Shown here one piece after another: positions 22,601 to 32,000 of a DNA stretch of 64,000 bases. Made by a program: the position numbers and the translations under genes. A model generated the notes under the pieces. It was not told the origin of the DNA. It did no database searches and saw only the letters and a list, made by a program, of their open reading frames with translations. Within the stretch, counting starts at the first letter, position 1, and each line of letters starts with the position of its first letter. This DNA is from Thalassia testudinum (lineage: Eukaryota > Streptophyta > Magnoliopsida > Alismatales > Hydrocharitaceae): assembly GCA_037157565.1 (NCBI GenBank), contig JAZHRO010000024.1, forward strand, positions 15,630,501-15,694,500. The letters run 5' to 3'.

Positions 22601-24192
22601 GATTCTGGAAAAGATGCGGGTCGTTTTACTGCTGCATGGGAACTATACAAAGCTCAAGAGGATGTGGTGGCTGCTTGCAATGAGTACGGCATCAAGGTTA
22701 CTTTGTTCCATGGGCGTGGAGGAAGCATCGGCCGTGGTGGTGGGCCAACGTATCTTGCCATCCAGTCTCAACCTCCAGGATCTGTGATGGTAAGTGTTCA
22801 TGAATTGCCACCACTACCTTTTTTCCATCCTTGAATATTTATGTGCTTTACCCTATGTGGCTTCTGAGCATACTGTTTTGTTGAGTACAACAGCTAATCT
22901 CATAATTTCAAGCAAAGGTTTAGGCTTTAGCTACAAGGGTACAATATTCAAGTCTAGCAAATAGGAATAAAATCATAATCTCATTTCTTCTACCAAGCTG
23001 AGATACTGTTCTCTACCTATCGGTAGATCTTTTGCGACCAAAAGACGCTCTGTCATGTCAACAAGAGCTTGATTTCATTTGGCTCTTAGTGAAAACTATG
23101 CCGTCAATGCCAAGCCACCTTATCTGCCATTAAAACGAAACTCAAGATTTTGTATGAAACATTCTTGCTTTGCTTTTCCAAAAGAAACTCTTTGCTTTAA
23201 TTCCCATGCCAAGCTAAACCTGAAACCCTTAAATAGAAGCTCAATCTTTTATATGTAATATTTTTGCTTTACTTTTTCAAAAGAGAGCCTTTTCTTCAAC
23301 TACCAATAATGCTTTACCATGTATACCGGTGGATCATCGTCTGCATTTGTTGCATATGATAACACAGGGCTCTCTAAGGTCAACCGAGCAAGGAGAGATG
23401 GTCCAGGCCAAGTTTGGACTTCCCCAGGTTGCGGTAAGGCAGCTTGAGATCTACACAACTGCTGTCCTCTTGGCAACTTTGCGACCACCGCTGCCCCCGA
23501 GAAAAGCGAAGTGGCGGCAAGTCATGGAAGAGATCTCCAAGACTAGTTGCCAATGCTACCGGAGTACGGTCTACGAGAACCCTGACTTTCTTGGCTACTT
23601 CCAAGAGGCTACACCACAATCCGAACTCGGTTTTCTCAACATCGGTAGCCGCCCAACTAGAAGGAAGGCATCAATAGGAATTGGCCACCTCCGAGCCATT
23701 CCATGGATTTTTGCGTGGACCCAGATGCGGTTCGTGCTCCCTGCATGGCTCGGAGTCGGAACAGGCCTTAAGGATGCCTGTGAAAAGGGTTACCATGAAG
23801 ACCTGAGAGCCATGTACAAGGAATGGCCTTTCTTCCAATCCACCGTCGATCTCATTGAGATGGTTATGGGTAAGGCTGACATTCCAATTGCCAAGCACTA
23901 TGACGAAGTGCTCGTCTCAGAGAAGAGGAGGCAGCTCGGAGTGGAGTTACGGAGGGAGTTTCTGATGACTGAGAAGTATGTGCTGGTTGTAAGCGGCCAT
24001 GAGAAACTTTCGGAGAACAACAAAAGCTTGCGCAGACTGATCGAGAATCGTCTCCCCTACCTTAACCCCATCAACATTCTGCAAGTTGAGATTTTGAGGC
24101 GGCTGAGACAGGATTCTGACAACAACAAACTCAGAGATGCACTGCTCATAACCATTAATGGAATAGCTGCGGGAATGAGAAACACCGGTTGA
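169..24192 (+). CDS. PPC4: Bacterial-type phosphoenolpyruvate carboxylase (5'-partial, 12 exons in window)
   Basis: PEPC adds bicarbonate to phosphoenolpyruvate to give oxaloacetate and phosphate. Bacterial-type plant PEPC is the catalytic and regulatory partner of plant-type PEPC in the hetero-octameric Class-2 complex. Exons with GT-AG borders: 169-310, 5467-5595, 9957-10018, 10159-10413, 19886-20011, 20083-20184, 20275-20421, 21332-21430, 21555-21643, 22385-22511, 22583-22789, 23368-24192. All phases join, giving about 769 residues with no stop or frameshift. The family is about 1,030 residues, so roughly 260 N-terminal residues are upstream of the window. Seen: [14 protein letters not shown], the glycine loop [22 protein letters not shown], and the end GMRNTG. 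Arg before NTG (plant-type has QNTG) plus a long Ser/Gln-rich insert mark the bacterial type. Symbol assigned by resemblance to Arabidopsis PPC4. Confidence 0.95.
1230..1520. repeat. AAC-rich minisatellite with 30-bp unit
   Basis: Five consecutive 30-bp units (1230-1379) follow the pattern agYaaYaacaagaacaatgg plus a variable final third. They grade into a less ordered (CAA/CAG)n-like tract up to about 1520. Both strands stay open through much of it (poly-Asn/Ser in +, poly-Leu in -), which reflects the triplet repeat and is not coding evidence. It abuts the LRR relic, so the two may have arrived together. Confidence 0.8.
1530..2370 (-). pseudogene. Relic of a leucine-rich-repeat receptor-like gene, antisense to BTPC
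   Basis: Read on the minus strand across several frames, the segment shows recurrent plant extracellular LRRs: [100 protein letters not shown]. The spacing matches the 24-residue LxxLxLxxNxLxGxIP unit of receptor-like kinases and proteins. No continuous frame joins them and no transmembrane or kinase part is seen, so it is a degraded fragment lying in a BTPC intron. The parent subfamily cannot be named. Confidence 0.75.
4561..4701. repeat. (GA)n and (GT)n microsatellites inside a short duplication
   Basis: (GA)n runs from about 4613 to 4659 and (GT)n from about 4684 to 4701. The block gaggggaggcaaatgg occurs on both sides of the GA tract, and ggatatcgcggtg also occurs at both ends, in swapped order. 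This points to replication slippage or a small segmental duplication. Confidence 0.85.
5467..5595 (+). CDS. PPC4: BTPC exon: start of disordered insert
   Basis: This exon begins after TTTTCTAG and ends at CAG before GTGAGC. It encodes a hydrophilic run beginning [17 protein letters not shown] and ending in ADLPSCT, the start of the intrinsically disordered insert that separates bacterial-type from plant-type PEPC. It sits alone between introns of 5.2 and 4.4 kb. Phases 1/1 agree with both neighbouring exons. Confidence 0.92.
7640..8720 (+). mobile_element. Degraded L1-type LINE fragment
   Basis: Plus-strand reading with frameshifts gives the C-terminal region of plant L1-like ORF2. [17 protein letters not shown] is followed by [18 protein letters not shown], the zf-RVT signature (paired Cys, then DHLFF), and then [14 protein letters not shown], equivalent to the [10 protein letters not shown] block of the better-preserved LINE at 55165-55897. 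There is no intact frame and no reverse-transcriptase core. The element's ends are not defined. Confidence 0.6.
9021..9068 (+). mobile_element. Severely 5'-truncated LINE insertion (48 bp) with target duplication
   Basis: The sequence gagtacctttaggtaccctc followed by a T-rich run and poly-A matches the 3' terminus of the LINE at 55165-55897 (gagtacctttaaggtaccct). It is flanked by gaatcttgagaaatc (9006-9020) and gaaccttgagaaatc (9069-9083), 14 of 15 identical. That is a target-site duplication typical of target-primed reverse transcription. Confidence 0.75.
9957..10413 (+). CDS. PPC4: BTPC exons 9957-10018 and 10159-10413: disordered, phosphorylatable insert
   Basis: Two exons are separated by a 140-bp intron. 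The first encodes [17 protein letters not shown] and a few more residues. The second is 85 codons, rich in Ser, starting [14 protein letters not shown] and ending [11 protein letters not shown]. In castor bean BTPC this insert carries the inhibitory phosphoserines at 425 and 451. The segment [18 protein letters not shown] looks like the context of the second site, so the Ser in LEPSLPQ is the candidate; this assignment is from memory of the family. The insert also mediates binding to plant-type PEPC. Confidence 0.92.
10414..11837. other. Start of BTPC intron 4, no recognisable element
   Basis: The donor GTTAGA is at 10414. The next 1.4 kb is T-rich sequence with no open frame resembling a protein and no repeat I can identify. 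The copia LTR begins at 11838. Confidence 0.6.
11870..12077 (+). mobile_element. 5'-truncated LINE inserted in a copia LTR
   Basis: It encodes [20 protein letters not shown] then SISSYVEF, the C-terminal tail of L1-type ORF2. A short 3' UTR and an A-rich tail at 12073-12080 follow. The sequence aaaatcaatagaatag occurs at 11854-11869 and 12078-12093, giving a 13-16 bp target duplication depending on how tail A's are counted. Removing the insert restores the LTR to the length and wording of its partner at 18815-18972. Confidence 0.85.
12991..14464. mobile_element. Pack-MULE: Mutator-like element with about 0.4-kb inverted repeats
   Basis: The left arm (about 12991-13405) and the reverse complement of the right arm (about 14030-14464) align over their whole length. 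In the outer 100 bp I count about 80 matches, beginning GAATAATCTACTAAAAGAAT against GAGTAATTTACTAAAAGGAT. Flanks are aaaataaag (12983-12991, overlapping the end) and aaaataaat (14465-14473), 8 of 9 identical, fitting a 9-bp Mutator duplication. There is no transposase. The centre holds a PPR-gene fragment. It lies within the old copia element. Confidence 0.8.
13480..13960 (+). pseudogene. PPR-gene fragment captured in the Pack-MULE
   Basis: Plus-strand reading gives [19 protein letters not shown] (13559-13615), then [16 protein letters not shown] (about 13636-13680), then [12 protein letters not shown] (about 13764-13799), then [20 protein letters not shown] followed by VKMVCEG (13830-13905). 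These are the N-terminal helix and successive motifs of a PLS-type pentatricopeptide repeat protein, an organellar RNA-binding family (typical text: SWTTMISGYAQNG...EALDLFxKM). Frameshifts and stops separate the pieces, so it is not a working gene. The parent locus is unknown. Confidence 0.7.
15379..17016 (+). mobile_element. Non-autonomous LTR retrotransposon, plus strand
   Basis: The 5' LTR is at 15379-15596 and the 3' LTR at 16807-17016, about 10% divergent by eye. Both contain TTAGATTAGTTAAGTTAGG and end in the TTTCATCAATAACAAAA region. The primer-binding site tagtatcagagc (15597-15608) matches the initiator-tRNA(Met) type, and the polypurine tract aggggggag precedes the 3' LTR. The 1.2-kb interior has no gag, protease, integrase or RT motif. 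Its frames are repetitive (TGCATGCA-rich at 15840-15990, CTACTGCTA-rich at 16590-16700). No clear 5-bp duplication is left. It interrupts the older minus-strand copia element. Confidence 0.85.
18973..19885. other. End of BTPC intron 4
   Basis: AT-rich sequence between the copia 5' LTR and the acceptor TGCAG (ending 19885). No element, motif or structured repeat was recognised. Confidence 0.6.
19886..20421 (+). CDS. PPC4: BTPC exons 19886-20011, 20083-20184, 20275-20421
   Basis: Three exons whose lengths are whole codons (42, 34 and 49 codons) resume the PEPC fold after the insert. They encode [15 protein letters not shown], the [15 protein letters not shown] helix, [27 protein letters not shown], and the [19 protein letters not shown] segment ending in RPLVPPSIQ. 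The small introns between them (71 and 90 bp) contrast with the 9.5-kb TE-filled intron just upstream (10414-19885). Confidence 0.94.
21332..22789 (+). CDS. PPC4: BTPC exons 21332-21430, 21555-21643, 22385-22511, 22583-22789: catalytic core
   Basis: These exons encode [78 protein letters not shown], then the catalytic [14 protein letters not shown] and the glycine-rich loop [14 protein letters not shown]. The split Thr codon (AC at 21642-21643 plus A at 22385) gives GGTLRVVP, as the family requires. After QKDA the sequence reads WLFVSGELG, where I recall RLAV-type residues in relatives, so Arg to Trp may be a lineage change. No disabling lesion is seen. Confidence 0.94.
23368..24192 (+). CDS. 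PPC4: BTPC terminal exon
   Basis: This is the largest exon (274 codons plus TGA). It starts after ATAACACAG and begins [17 protein letters not shown]. It carries [15 protein letters not shown], the [20 protein letters not shown] active-site region, [46 protein letters not shown], and the invariant C-terminal [20 protein letters not shown]. The conserved Thr in FAWTQTRF is Met here. The RNTG tail, rather than QNTG, is typical of bacterial-type enzymes. The stop codon is at 24190-24192. Confidence 0.96.
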   Translation, partial: GSLRSTEQGEMVQAKFGLPQVAVRQLEIYTTAVLLATLRPPLPPRKAKWRQVMEEISKTSCQCYRSTVYENPDFLGYFQEATPQSELGFLNIGSRPTRRKASIGIGHLRAIPWIFAWTQMRFVLPAWLGVGTGLKDACEKGYHEDLRAMYKEWPFFQSTVDLIEMVMGKADIPIAKHYDEVLVSEKRRQLGVELRREFLMTEKYVLVVSGHEKLSENNKSLRRLIENRLPYLNPINILQVEILRRLRQDSDNNKLRDALLITINGIAAGMRNTG

Positions 24193-25045
24193 TGTTTTTC
24201 TTTTCGGTAGGATGGGAGTGGGTGTGGTGATCTACGTGTAGAATTAACCTCTGCTACAAAGAACTGGGGTTGGGTTTTGTGCCCCCATATATAGCTGTCT
24301 ACGTTTGCCATCTTAGTTCAATAACAAGTGATCGTACTTGATGTATTTCTGTTTTATTCCGAAATTTGCCTGTTCATTCGAGGAACTTCGCTTCTTTCCT
24401 CGACAAAGTTCGTTAGTATGTAAAGATGTCAAGAACTTGTAAACGAGGAGGAGCCATCAAAGAAACCATGTGGATTTGAGCTATTCTCATCCTATACAGA
24501 GGATATTGCATACAAATGACATCAACGTTGTAAAGGAGGTTTTTTACGACGTAGACTGTGTTTTGTTACCTGCAAAGCTATTAGAACGGAGGTTGATAAT
24601 GATGGATAAAACTACTAGGCATTGGTTCATGGTGTAGCATTTGTACTGAGAATGTTGCACGTCTCCAGTTAACATGGACAATAGAATCGCGAGGCACCGG
24701 AAAAAACATGAATTTATCTTCGCAGATGATGAGAGACTTAAATCTTCAGGAGAACTTGGGAAATCCAAACATATTGGTAGCAACCGTAAAGGATTTTATT
24801 TTGGGGATTATGAAAACAATGGTAGAATGGTGATTAACGCTCTATATGCTGGAAATTATTTGTATTCCTTGTATATATTACTGATTATGTATCCCTCGTC
24901 CCCTCTAAATGGACGCTTAAAGGATAGATTCTTGTTTCCCTCCGATATGATGGTGAGACATGTTTGTTTCATATTGAAATTATACTTGAAATTAAGGTTT
25001 TCTCTATTACTCAAAGTTCTTGCACTAGATTCTTCGGCGAGTAGA

Positions 25046-25434
25046 TAGGAGTGTAAAAAACCAGTTAGGTTTGATTATATGACATTTTTCTGAACGGAAC
25101 TGAAAATTCGGTTTACCAGAAAATCTGAACGAAATTTTTTGGTTTGGCTTGGAAACTGGTTTCAACTGATTTGGTTTGGGCTAAACTGATCTGAATAAAG
25201 TTATAGTTAAAATCAAACATGAAAGAGAGATAAACTCATGATTGTATTTGGGAATGACATGGTAGCTGCGTAGACCAAGGGTACTACATGTTGATTGGTA
25301 AACGAGTGTTATCGGGTGAAGGGATCATGGGTGAACTTGGTAGACATTGGCATATTTTTGTGAATGGGAAAAGGTGAGAGCTGTTAGATAGAAATGGATG
25401 GAAATAACCAAGAGAATGGGTGAGGAAACAAATG

Positions 25435-25486
<52 letters not shown>

Positions 25487-25610
25487 AAATTGGTAACTGA
25501 ATCAAAAAAACTGGCCCGGTCAATTTTTAGAACCGAAAACATAAAAATTTTCGGTTTGGTTCGACTTTACAGCTTTATTCAGTTTTCAATTTTTTTTTTG
25601 ATCAGCCCTA
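25046..25610. mobile_element. Possible non-autonomous hAT-like element
   Basis: The left end is TAGGAGTGTAAAAAACCAG and the right end, reverse-complemented, is TAGGGCTGATCAAAAAA. Both are followed inward by runs of GGTTTGGTT/CGGTTTGG-type sequence typical of plant hAT ends. The 8-bp flanks cgagtaga and cgtgcagg match at only 5 positions. No transposase. A family assignment would need a library search. Confidence 0.4.
25437..25487. repeat. (AT)n microsatellite with GTAT tail
   Basis: About 19 AT dinucleotides are followed by three GTAT units inside the possible hAT-like element. Confidence 0.9.
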
Positions 25611-26904
25611 CGTGCAGGATGTATATGGTAAAGTGAAGAAAATAACTTTCGTTCAATCTGGAAGCAGTTCATAACGCTTACATAATCCAAATTTTGAAAA
25701 GCTTGAGACAGAGATCCATTGGATTGGCCTTTAATGAACTTTGGGCGAATCTGATGTATTGCTCGAAGATTCTTACTAAACCCACCAGTACTAGATTGAA
25801 TGTATTGCTCGAAGTTTCTTGTCCAACTTGTGTATACGATGGGTAGAAAGATGAAATGTCGAGTGCTGGTGAGTATGGCAGCTTAGTGTCAGAAGGAAAG
25901 AGCACCCATTTATTGCTCCATTAAGCGAGAGAGCAACAGATGGATACCTAGAATGTAGCATCCCAAGAATAGTTTTAGAAACTTACAAAGGGTGAAATTG
26001 TGAATATTTTGGCTTAAATATTTTGAATGGTTGATTTCAATCGATTAGCCCAATAACAAAAAGTTAAAATTCTCAATTAGATCCAATTAGACTCAGGTTC
26101 AAGGCTGAACAATTCCAAATGCTATCAAAGACATGAGACAACCAAAAAAAAAGGGAGATAAATACCACATAGAAATAGTTAAACCTAATAAGAACCGAAG
26201 ACTATCATTCCCACAAGGAATACCACATCAAAAGACTGAAACGATCATTGTCTAAATCCAACAAACTATCATGATCAATTTCTCTCGATTTGATTCAGAA
26301 CTAGGCCAAGATTATTGGTTAGAGTCAACAAGCACGAAGTACAATGAACTCTGAACTAAGTTCAATCATCCCATTACGTGAATTTTTGAGCCAACTTACT
26401 CTGATGTACAAATGAACCAAACAGTGGGCAAAAATACGAAATTCCAAAGTGATACATCATTTTTGGAATTCGCACGTTCTATGCGCATATCGTTTAGTAG
26501 GTGGTACAGGCCTTTGGAACCGTCACACCAGAAGAGTTGGAGATGATCCATCCAAAACTTCCATGAAGGAATTCATTTCTATGCATGCTCTTGACCAACA
26601 ATGCATGACTTCTCGTCGAAGATGGGTAAATCAGACCAAAAGCCACAGATCAAACAATTGACGAGCTGTCATGTCTAATTCACAAACAAGGTTAACAATA
26701 AGCATCCATCAAGTGGTAGACTAATGCTTACATAAAAAGGGCATACATTGAAGGATATATTATATTCCATGCATTATATTAACAAAGAAAGGCCTTGTCT
26801 ACATGGGCATGTTACATCTAACATAGGGTGCACCAAAACTGCAGCTTGGGTTTACATTAATCACCCATAGCTACAATGCCCCCATTATGTCAAAATGGTT
26901 TAAA

Positions 26905-27654
26905 AAAAAAAAAATCAGCATTTCTTTATTTTCACTCTATCCTATTTTACTTTTGTTATTTTCTTCCTTTCATTTACACAAGTGACAACTGTGCTTGGAA
27001 AATAGGAGCCACGTTCCACCGGCCAGATTGCCACTGGTGGTGGAACCCATTGCCACTGGTATGTACAGGTCGAGAGCCTCCACGAGTCCGCAACATGGGC
27101 ATGCTAGATCGTGAGCTTCAGCTTCTAAACTGGCCACCTCCATCTGGCAGATTATGTTGCATTGTCTTCATTCGCGTAATAAGCAGGCCAGAACAAATGG
27201 ATAGCCTGCTTCAAAATAGCAGTGCTTGCATCCTCACTGCAAAAACACCGAATGGGTGTCCATAGAAGCATGCATCTTAACCCTGTTGCAGTTATCAGAA
27301 GAAAACTTGTTATTTACATAAAGTAACCAATAAAATTGTCAAATTGTGTCAAAAGCGCGATTCTACTTTGCAGGTACATGGTTAATTGTAAACTTTATAG
27401 ATGGTACCGTGTATAAATCTTCACTGATTGATAACTGAGAATTAAGTCCCTTGTAACTAAAAATAGAGAAAATAAAGAAAATGCTATTTGGAAGGCCAAA
27501 GCAGCTTATCATTCTTACCATATTACAACTCCATTTGCTTTTGAAACCTCGACCTGCTGGCTTGGAGGGATCCACGAGAACCTGCCATCAGTCCCAAGCC
27601 AAGCAAAGGGCCCTCAAGCACTTCAACGAAACACCCTTAAGTTGACATACTTTC
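26905..27654 (-). other. Probable DEK1 3' UTR with an intron
   Basis: Downstream of the TAG stop, the minus strand shows a strong donor ATATG/GTAAGAAT (exon edge 27519) and an acceptor CTGCAACAG (exon edge 27282). This suggests a 237-bp intron at 27283-27518 in the 3' UTR. An AATAAA occurs at 26930-26925 on the minus strand. The segment around 27000-27260 is less AT-rich than its surroundings, which fits transcribed UTR. This is inference from signals only. Confidence 0.4.
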
Positions 27655-29056
27655 CTATATTGCCTCCAGGGTTATAGAGGCTTTAGTGAAAACGGATAAA
27701 ACAAACGGTGCCTCCTCTCCAGGTTGAATGGTTGTTGGAACTATGGTATACCCCTTTGCATAAGGCTCTAATACCAATTCACAAGATATCTCTCGTGAAT
27801 TGACATAATCTGTTCCGCCAACGGACTCATGCAAGTAAATGTTATATGCTGCACGGCGTCCTTGAGTCTTCAATATCCGCATACCAATATAAAACATGGA
27901 AGAATCATGACTAGATTGATAGTTCCTGAATCCAGATGTCTTCCTTGAAAAGTTGACCCCCTGGTGATAATACCCATCATGGATCATTGTGAGAATGGAC
28001 CAATAAATAATTGAAAGATGATTACTGTGAAGGAAACCATTGGGCACCTGAGTTAATGTGATAAACACATGGATTGGGACAGATGAATCTGAACCAGTAG
28101 CCCTAAGCCTGAACTGAGGGTTTTGATGCCATGAGTCATAATCTTGGCAACCACCAGCACTGTAACCATGCCACTGCCCTTGGACGGAATATCTCATTTC
28201 TGGTGGGTATACACGGCATACATATATGGAACGAAAATGAACTTGAAAGTCTTGCCATGACATCCAAAATATACCATCCTTGGACTACAAAAAGAGGGTT
28301 CTCAGATATTTCATGTGTATCTTAGTTTAATATGTGAAACAGAGTTATAACTTTGAATTAGACAAAAATAGGCATTTGCATAACCCACCATGATACATAA
28401 GGTACCATAAAATACCAAAAGTGGATCAGCAGAAGAATTACCTGTGGCACATGCTTCAACTTGTGCCTCATCCGGTCAGTCCACTCTGGGGATGAATCAG
28501 ACCAAGGACCATTCCATTCAACTTCATTAGCCCAAGGATTTCTGATTTGCACAAGCTTGTGACCATCTACCTCCCGTACCTAAGTCCATTTAGAGAAGTG
28601 ACTCCCCATTATGGTATGCTCTACAACACCCTGAAAGTACAGCTAATGGTAAGAGACGCATTAGGCATTACATACCTGAAGCAAAGAGTAAGCATGCCCT
28701 TGAACAATTCCACTGGAAGAAATATGTACATCAGAACCAGATGGACTTCCACATCCAAGTAAAAAGCCCTCTTGCTTGAAACGCAGTAACTGAGACCAGA
28801 GTCTTCCACTAGCCAGATCAATTTGAGCCTCTGCAGTCCGCATATCAATCTCTTCTCCAGCACCACCTGTGAGGTCCACAAGCGCATCTTGCACAAGCCC
28901 ACCTTCGAGGGCCTCGTACGATCCATGCAGCTTTGCATAAGCTTTTTCTAATATCGAAACCCAGAATTCATTTTTCTTCTTACTCGTAGCAAATGCCGGT
29001 TTACCAGGGGATTCACAAGGAATCCAGTCATCAACAACAACAGGCACCCATTCACC
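27655..29056 (-). CDS. DEK1: DEK1 exons 28676-29056, 28442-28579, 28048-28284, 27655-27960: catalytic His/Asn and C2-like end
   Basis: The first exon starts [20 protein letters not shown] and contains [35 protein letters not shown], and [15 protein letters not shown] with the catalytic His. The second carries [19 protein letters not shown] with the catalytic Asn and [13 protein letters not shown]. The third starts [17 protein letters not shown] and gives the C2-like domain with [17 protein letters not shown]. The last has [40 protein letters not shown] and [17 protein letters not shown], then the TAG stop. The 87-bp intron 27961-28047 has no stop in frame. Confidence 0.95.
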
Positions 29057-32000
29057 CTACAAGAATGAAGATAACGACAGGAAACAATTCACCCTATAAG
29101 AAACCATCAACAAATTTATGAAATCTCCTGGCTGAAATCTTAAAATTCCATCTGGACAGTTCTGGCTGGAAAAAACAATCAACAAATAGATGGGCACTTC
29201 ATTAATTGGATCCCACAAGTGTCCCCAAGTAAATGCATCTATAAAACATACTTTCAAAATTTATCTTAATGAGTCTTCATATCTTAATAGAATCAGTTAA
29301 ACACATCCGTACAGGAAATCCTGTCAGCCTACATTGGAAATCACAAGGAAAGCTCATATGCATAGCTGAGCTTCACCTGTAGAAAAAGTTGACACATGAG
29401 GAAGCCAGGAAAGGTTTGTGTGTTCTGCCAATAACATTATGCAAATCCCGTTCTTGCCAAAAAAAAGAGGGGAAAAAAAAAGGAAAAGAAAAACAAAAAG
29501 ACACAATACTAGAGCTCCACCCTACTGCCGAGATATCACAATCAGACAGAAAAACATTGCCTTAACATTTCAGGAAAGTCATGTTGAGGGATATAGGATA
29601 TTTCCCTACAAGAAAGACCTACATAACTGCTATAGCTATTTCCCCTGTGAATGATTTACCTCACTCCATATTTTCCAACAATGAAGTTACTAACTTGTGA
29701 AGCAGGAATCATCCACTTGCAGCTCATATGCTCCCATTAACCTGACCATAGATACTCTATCATTATTTTGTTCCCCGGAAAATAAAATGGCACTGGCTCA
29801 TCACCATAATCAGCTTCGTGAATGCATCAATGCCATTGCCTAATAGGTGCTTTCTGCCCAAAAAACTAATAGCCTAGGTCCCAATAACATTTATTGACCC
29901 AGAAAAATCCTAACACCACCAGAGTCAACTTGATTTAATCACTCTGCTTCTCATTAAATATACTTCATCTAAAAGCAGAACAACAGTTGCAGCTTTAAAA
30001 GGTGACTTCACACTCAGCCATTAGATCTGTAAACAGCATTTATCTAAAGCAGCAGCCCAACATCTCTAGCCAAACTTAAAGAAAGGCCTGAAACTTAGTT
30101 TTGGACCATGAAAAATTTATCCAGTCTCCAACCATAACACTGAAAATAGGTCCACTAAATTTAGCAATCTCCTTCATGCTCAAAATTTACTTCCAAGCAC
30201 CCAACTATGCACTAGACAGGCTGCTCATCCTAGTACCTAGGAAACCTTGGTCATGAATTTGTTGGCATGAGACCAACTATGCACTATAAATTTCAGTTGG
30301 TATGCAGGAATAAAGTCTGCCAGGTTTCTGATAGGATGAATGTGCCACTCATCTAATAAAACCTGTCAAATTTCTGAAAGGATGAATATGCCACTCATCC
30401 AAGGCAAAGCATGATGGAGCTGTGGACAGAGGCATGGATAACCTAGTTTTATGTGAATGTTGAAAAAAGATTGTTGGACCATTATGGGCCAGGCCCATGT
30501 GCATTGTGCAAGGCTTACAATCAAGTGTTCAATGCCACATTCAAAAACATGAATATAAGTAAATGCTTTAAGGTTAACTGAGGAAATTTCTGACTTTTCC
30601 TCCGTAGTGGAGATTGGTGGAAATCCAAGAATATTTTTATGTTAAGCACAAATCAGTAAAAACTCTGGCACCAGAAATTTAAATCATGTGGATATTTTTT
30701 TCTAAGAAACATAAGAGAACTCTAGTCTTCTCAATGAGAATCCAACTACTCAACCACTAGACAAGTTAGATGAGTTAATATGTTCTTTTTGTAAAGTAAA
30801 ATTTGAACCTTTTTTCTTCAATGGGAGCAACTATTCAACCTAGACCATTTAAATGGATTCATCATCTGAATATGTTACATGTCATAATAAAATAAAACTC
30901 AACACTAACCCACTTTTGCAGTGAGACACTTCTGTAGGCACCAATATTCTACCATGGAATGCAGTTACCCTCATCTACCATATGCATACATGCACAAAAA
31001 CACACCATAAAAAAGAAAAGAAAAATCCTCTTGCCATTACTTGACCACCAAGAGGTGTCATCAGCATTCAATCATTTGATCTTCTACATGGGAAAAAATC
31101 CCGCATGTCTTCTCAAGTAGATTTTTGAGATTGTAATAATCAGAATGCAGGAATCCAAACGGTTCTAGCTTGGTCCATAAGGGAGGCACTGAAGACTTCA
31201 GATAACAAGGCGCCTATCAGCAATTACACAACCCGATGCTTGAAATAACTACAACCCCATGGCACCTTACACAATCAACCAGCTCTAACTACCCCTTGCT
31301 TTCACCAAAGACAATATAGATTTTCAGTAGTTCCACGGAACAGACAGTCCTTTAGAACTCCATTGCAGCAGAAACCAATATCCAAGGTTCACCTATAGGC
31401 ATGACATAATTACTTGCTGGCCTTAATAAGGATAATGAGCTCATAAAATCATATTTTTCTACTAGAAGGAAATCATTAAATACCCTAACAAACCTACAAA
31501 TAGTGCATTTATGAAAAATTAAGCATCTGATCCTAAGAAGCAAGCAGAGACCCTATAAAACTGTACAAGGTTACATATAATATTAAAAAGGAAGGAAAAA
31601 TTTTTGCTAGAATAACTAAATATCATGTTATTGTTTCCATCATAAAATCTCAGCCTTGACCAATTGTAACAAGGGAAAAAATTTTAATAAGGTTCCATGA
31701 TTAATGAATTTAATAACAAGAAAGAATCAAATACAACATTATTTAACCTATTATGAATCTCAAGCTTTGCAACCATCTAACTATATTGAAGATGCATCAC
31801 AAGTATCTTGTAGTGACAGAAACTGCATTAGTACGTAATGTTCTGGCCCACCAAAGCATTATGCACTGAGTTTGTACATTCCCTGTGTTGGAACAAATGA
31901 GTTGTATTATGTTAAAAAAAAAATCCTAACCTTCTTTTATATAAAAGAAGACAAGGCTAATTACATAAGTGTCTTAAAGATAAATAAAATTATCAAGTAC

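Larger units (their letters stand above)
24193..26904. other. Convergent intergenic region BTPC-DEK1
   Basis: The 3' ends of the two genes face each other across about 3.5 kb. The first few hundred bases should be BTPC 3' UTR; no perfect AATAAA is obvious there. A hAT-like element (25046-25610) and an (AT)n tract are listed separately. Open frames in 24674-25048 and 26449-26661 have no recognisable protein. Confidence 0.7.

Noticed and set aside
25678..25905. 75-codon minus-strand open frame in the intergenic region
   Set aside because: No homology could be seen, and open frames of this length occur by chance in such AT-rich DNA.
26876..27265. 129-codon plus-strand open frame downstream of BTPC
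   Set aside because: It lies over the probable DEK1 3' UTR and resembles no known protein.
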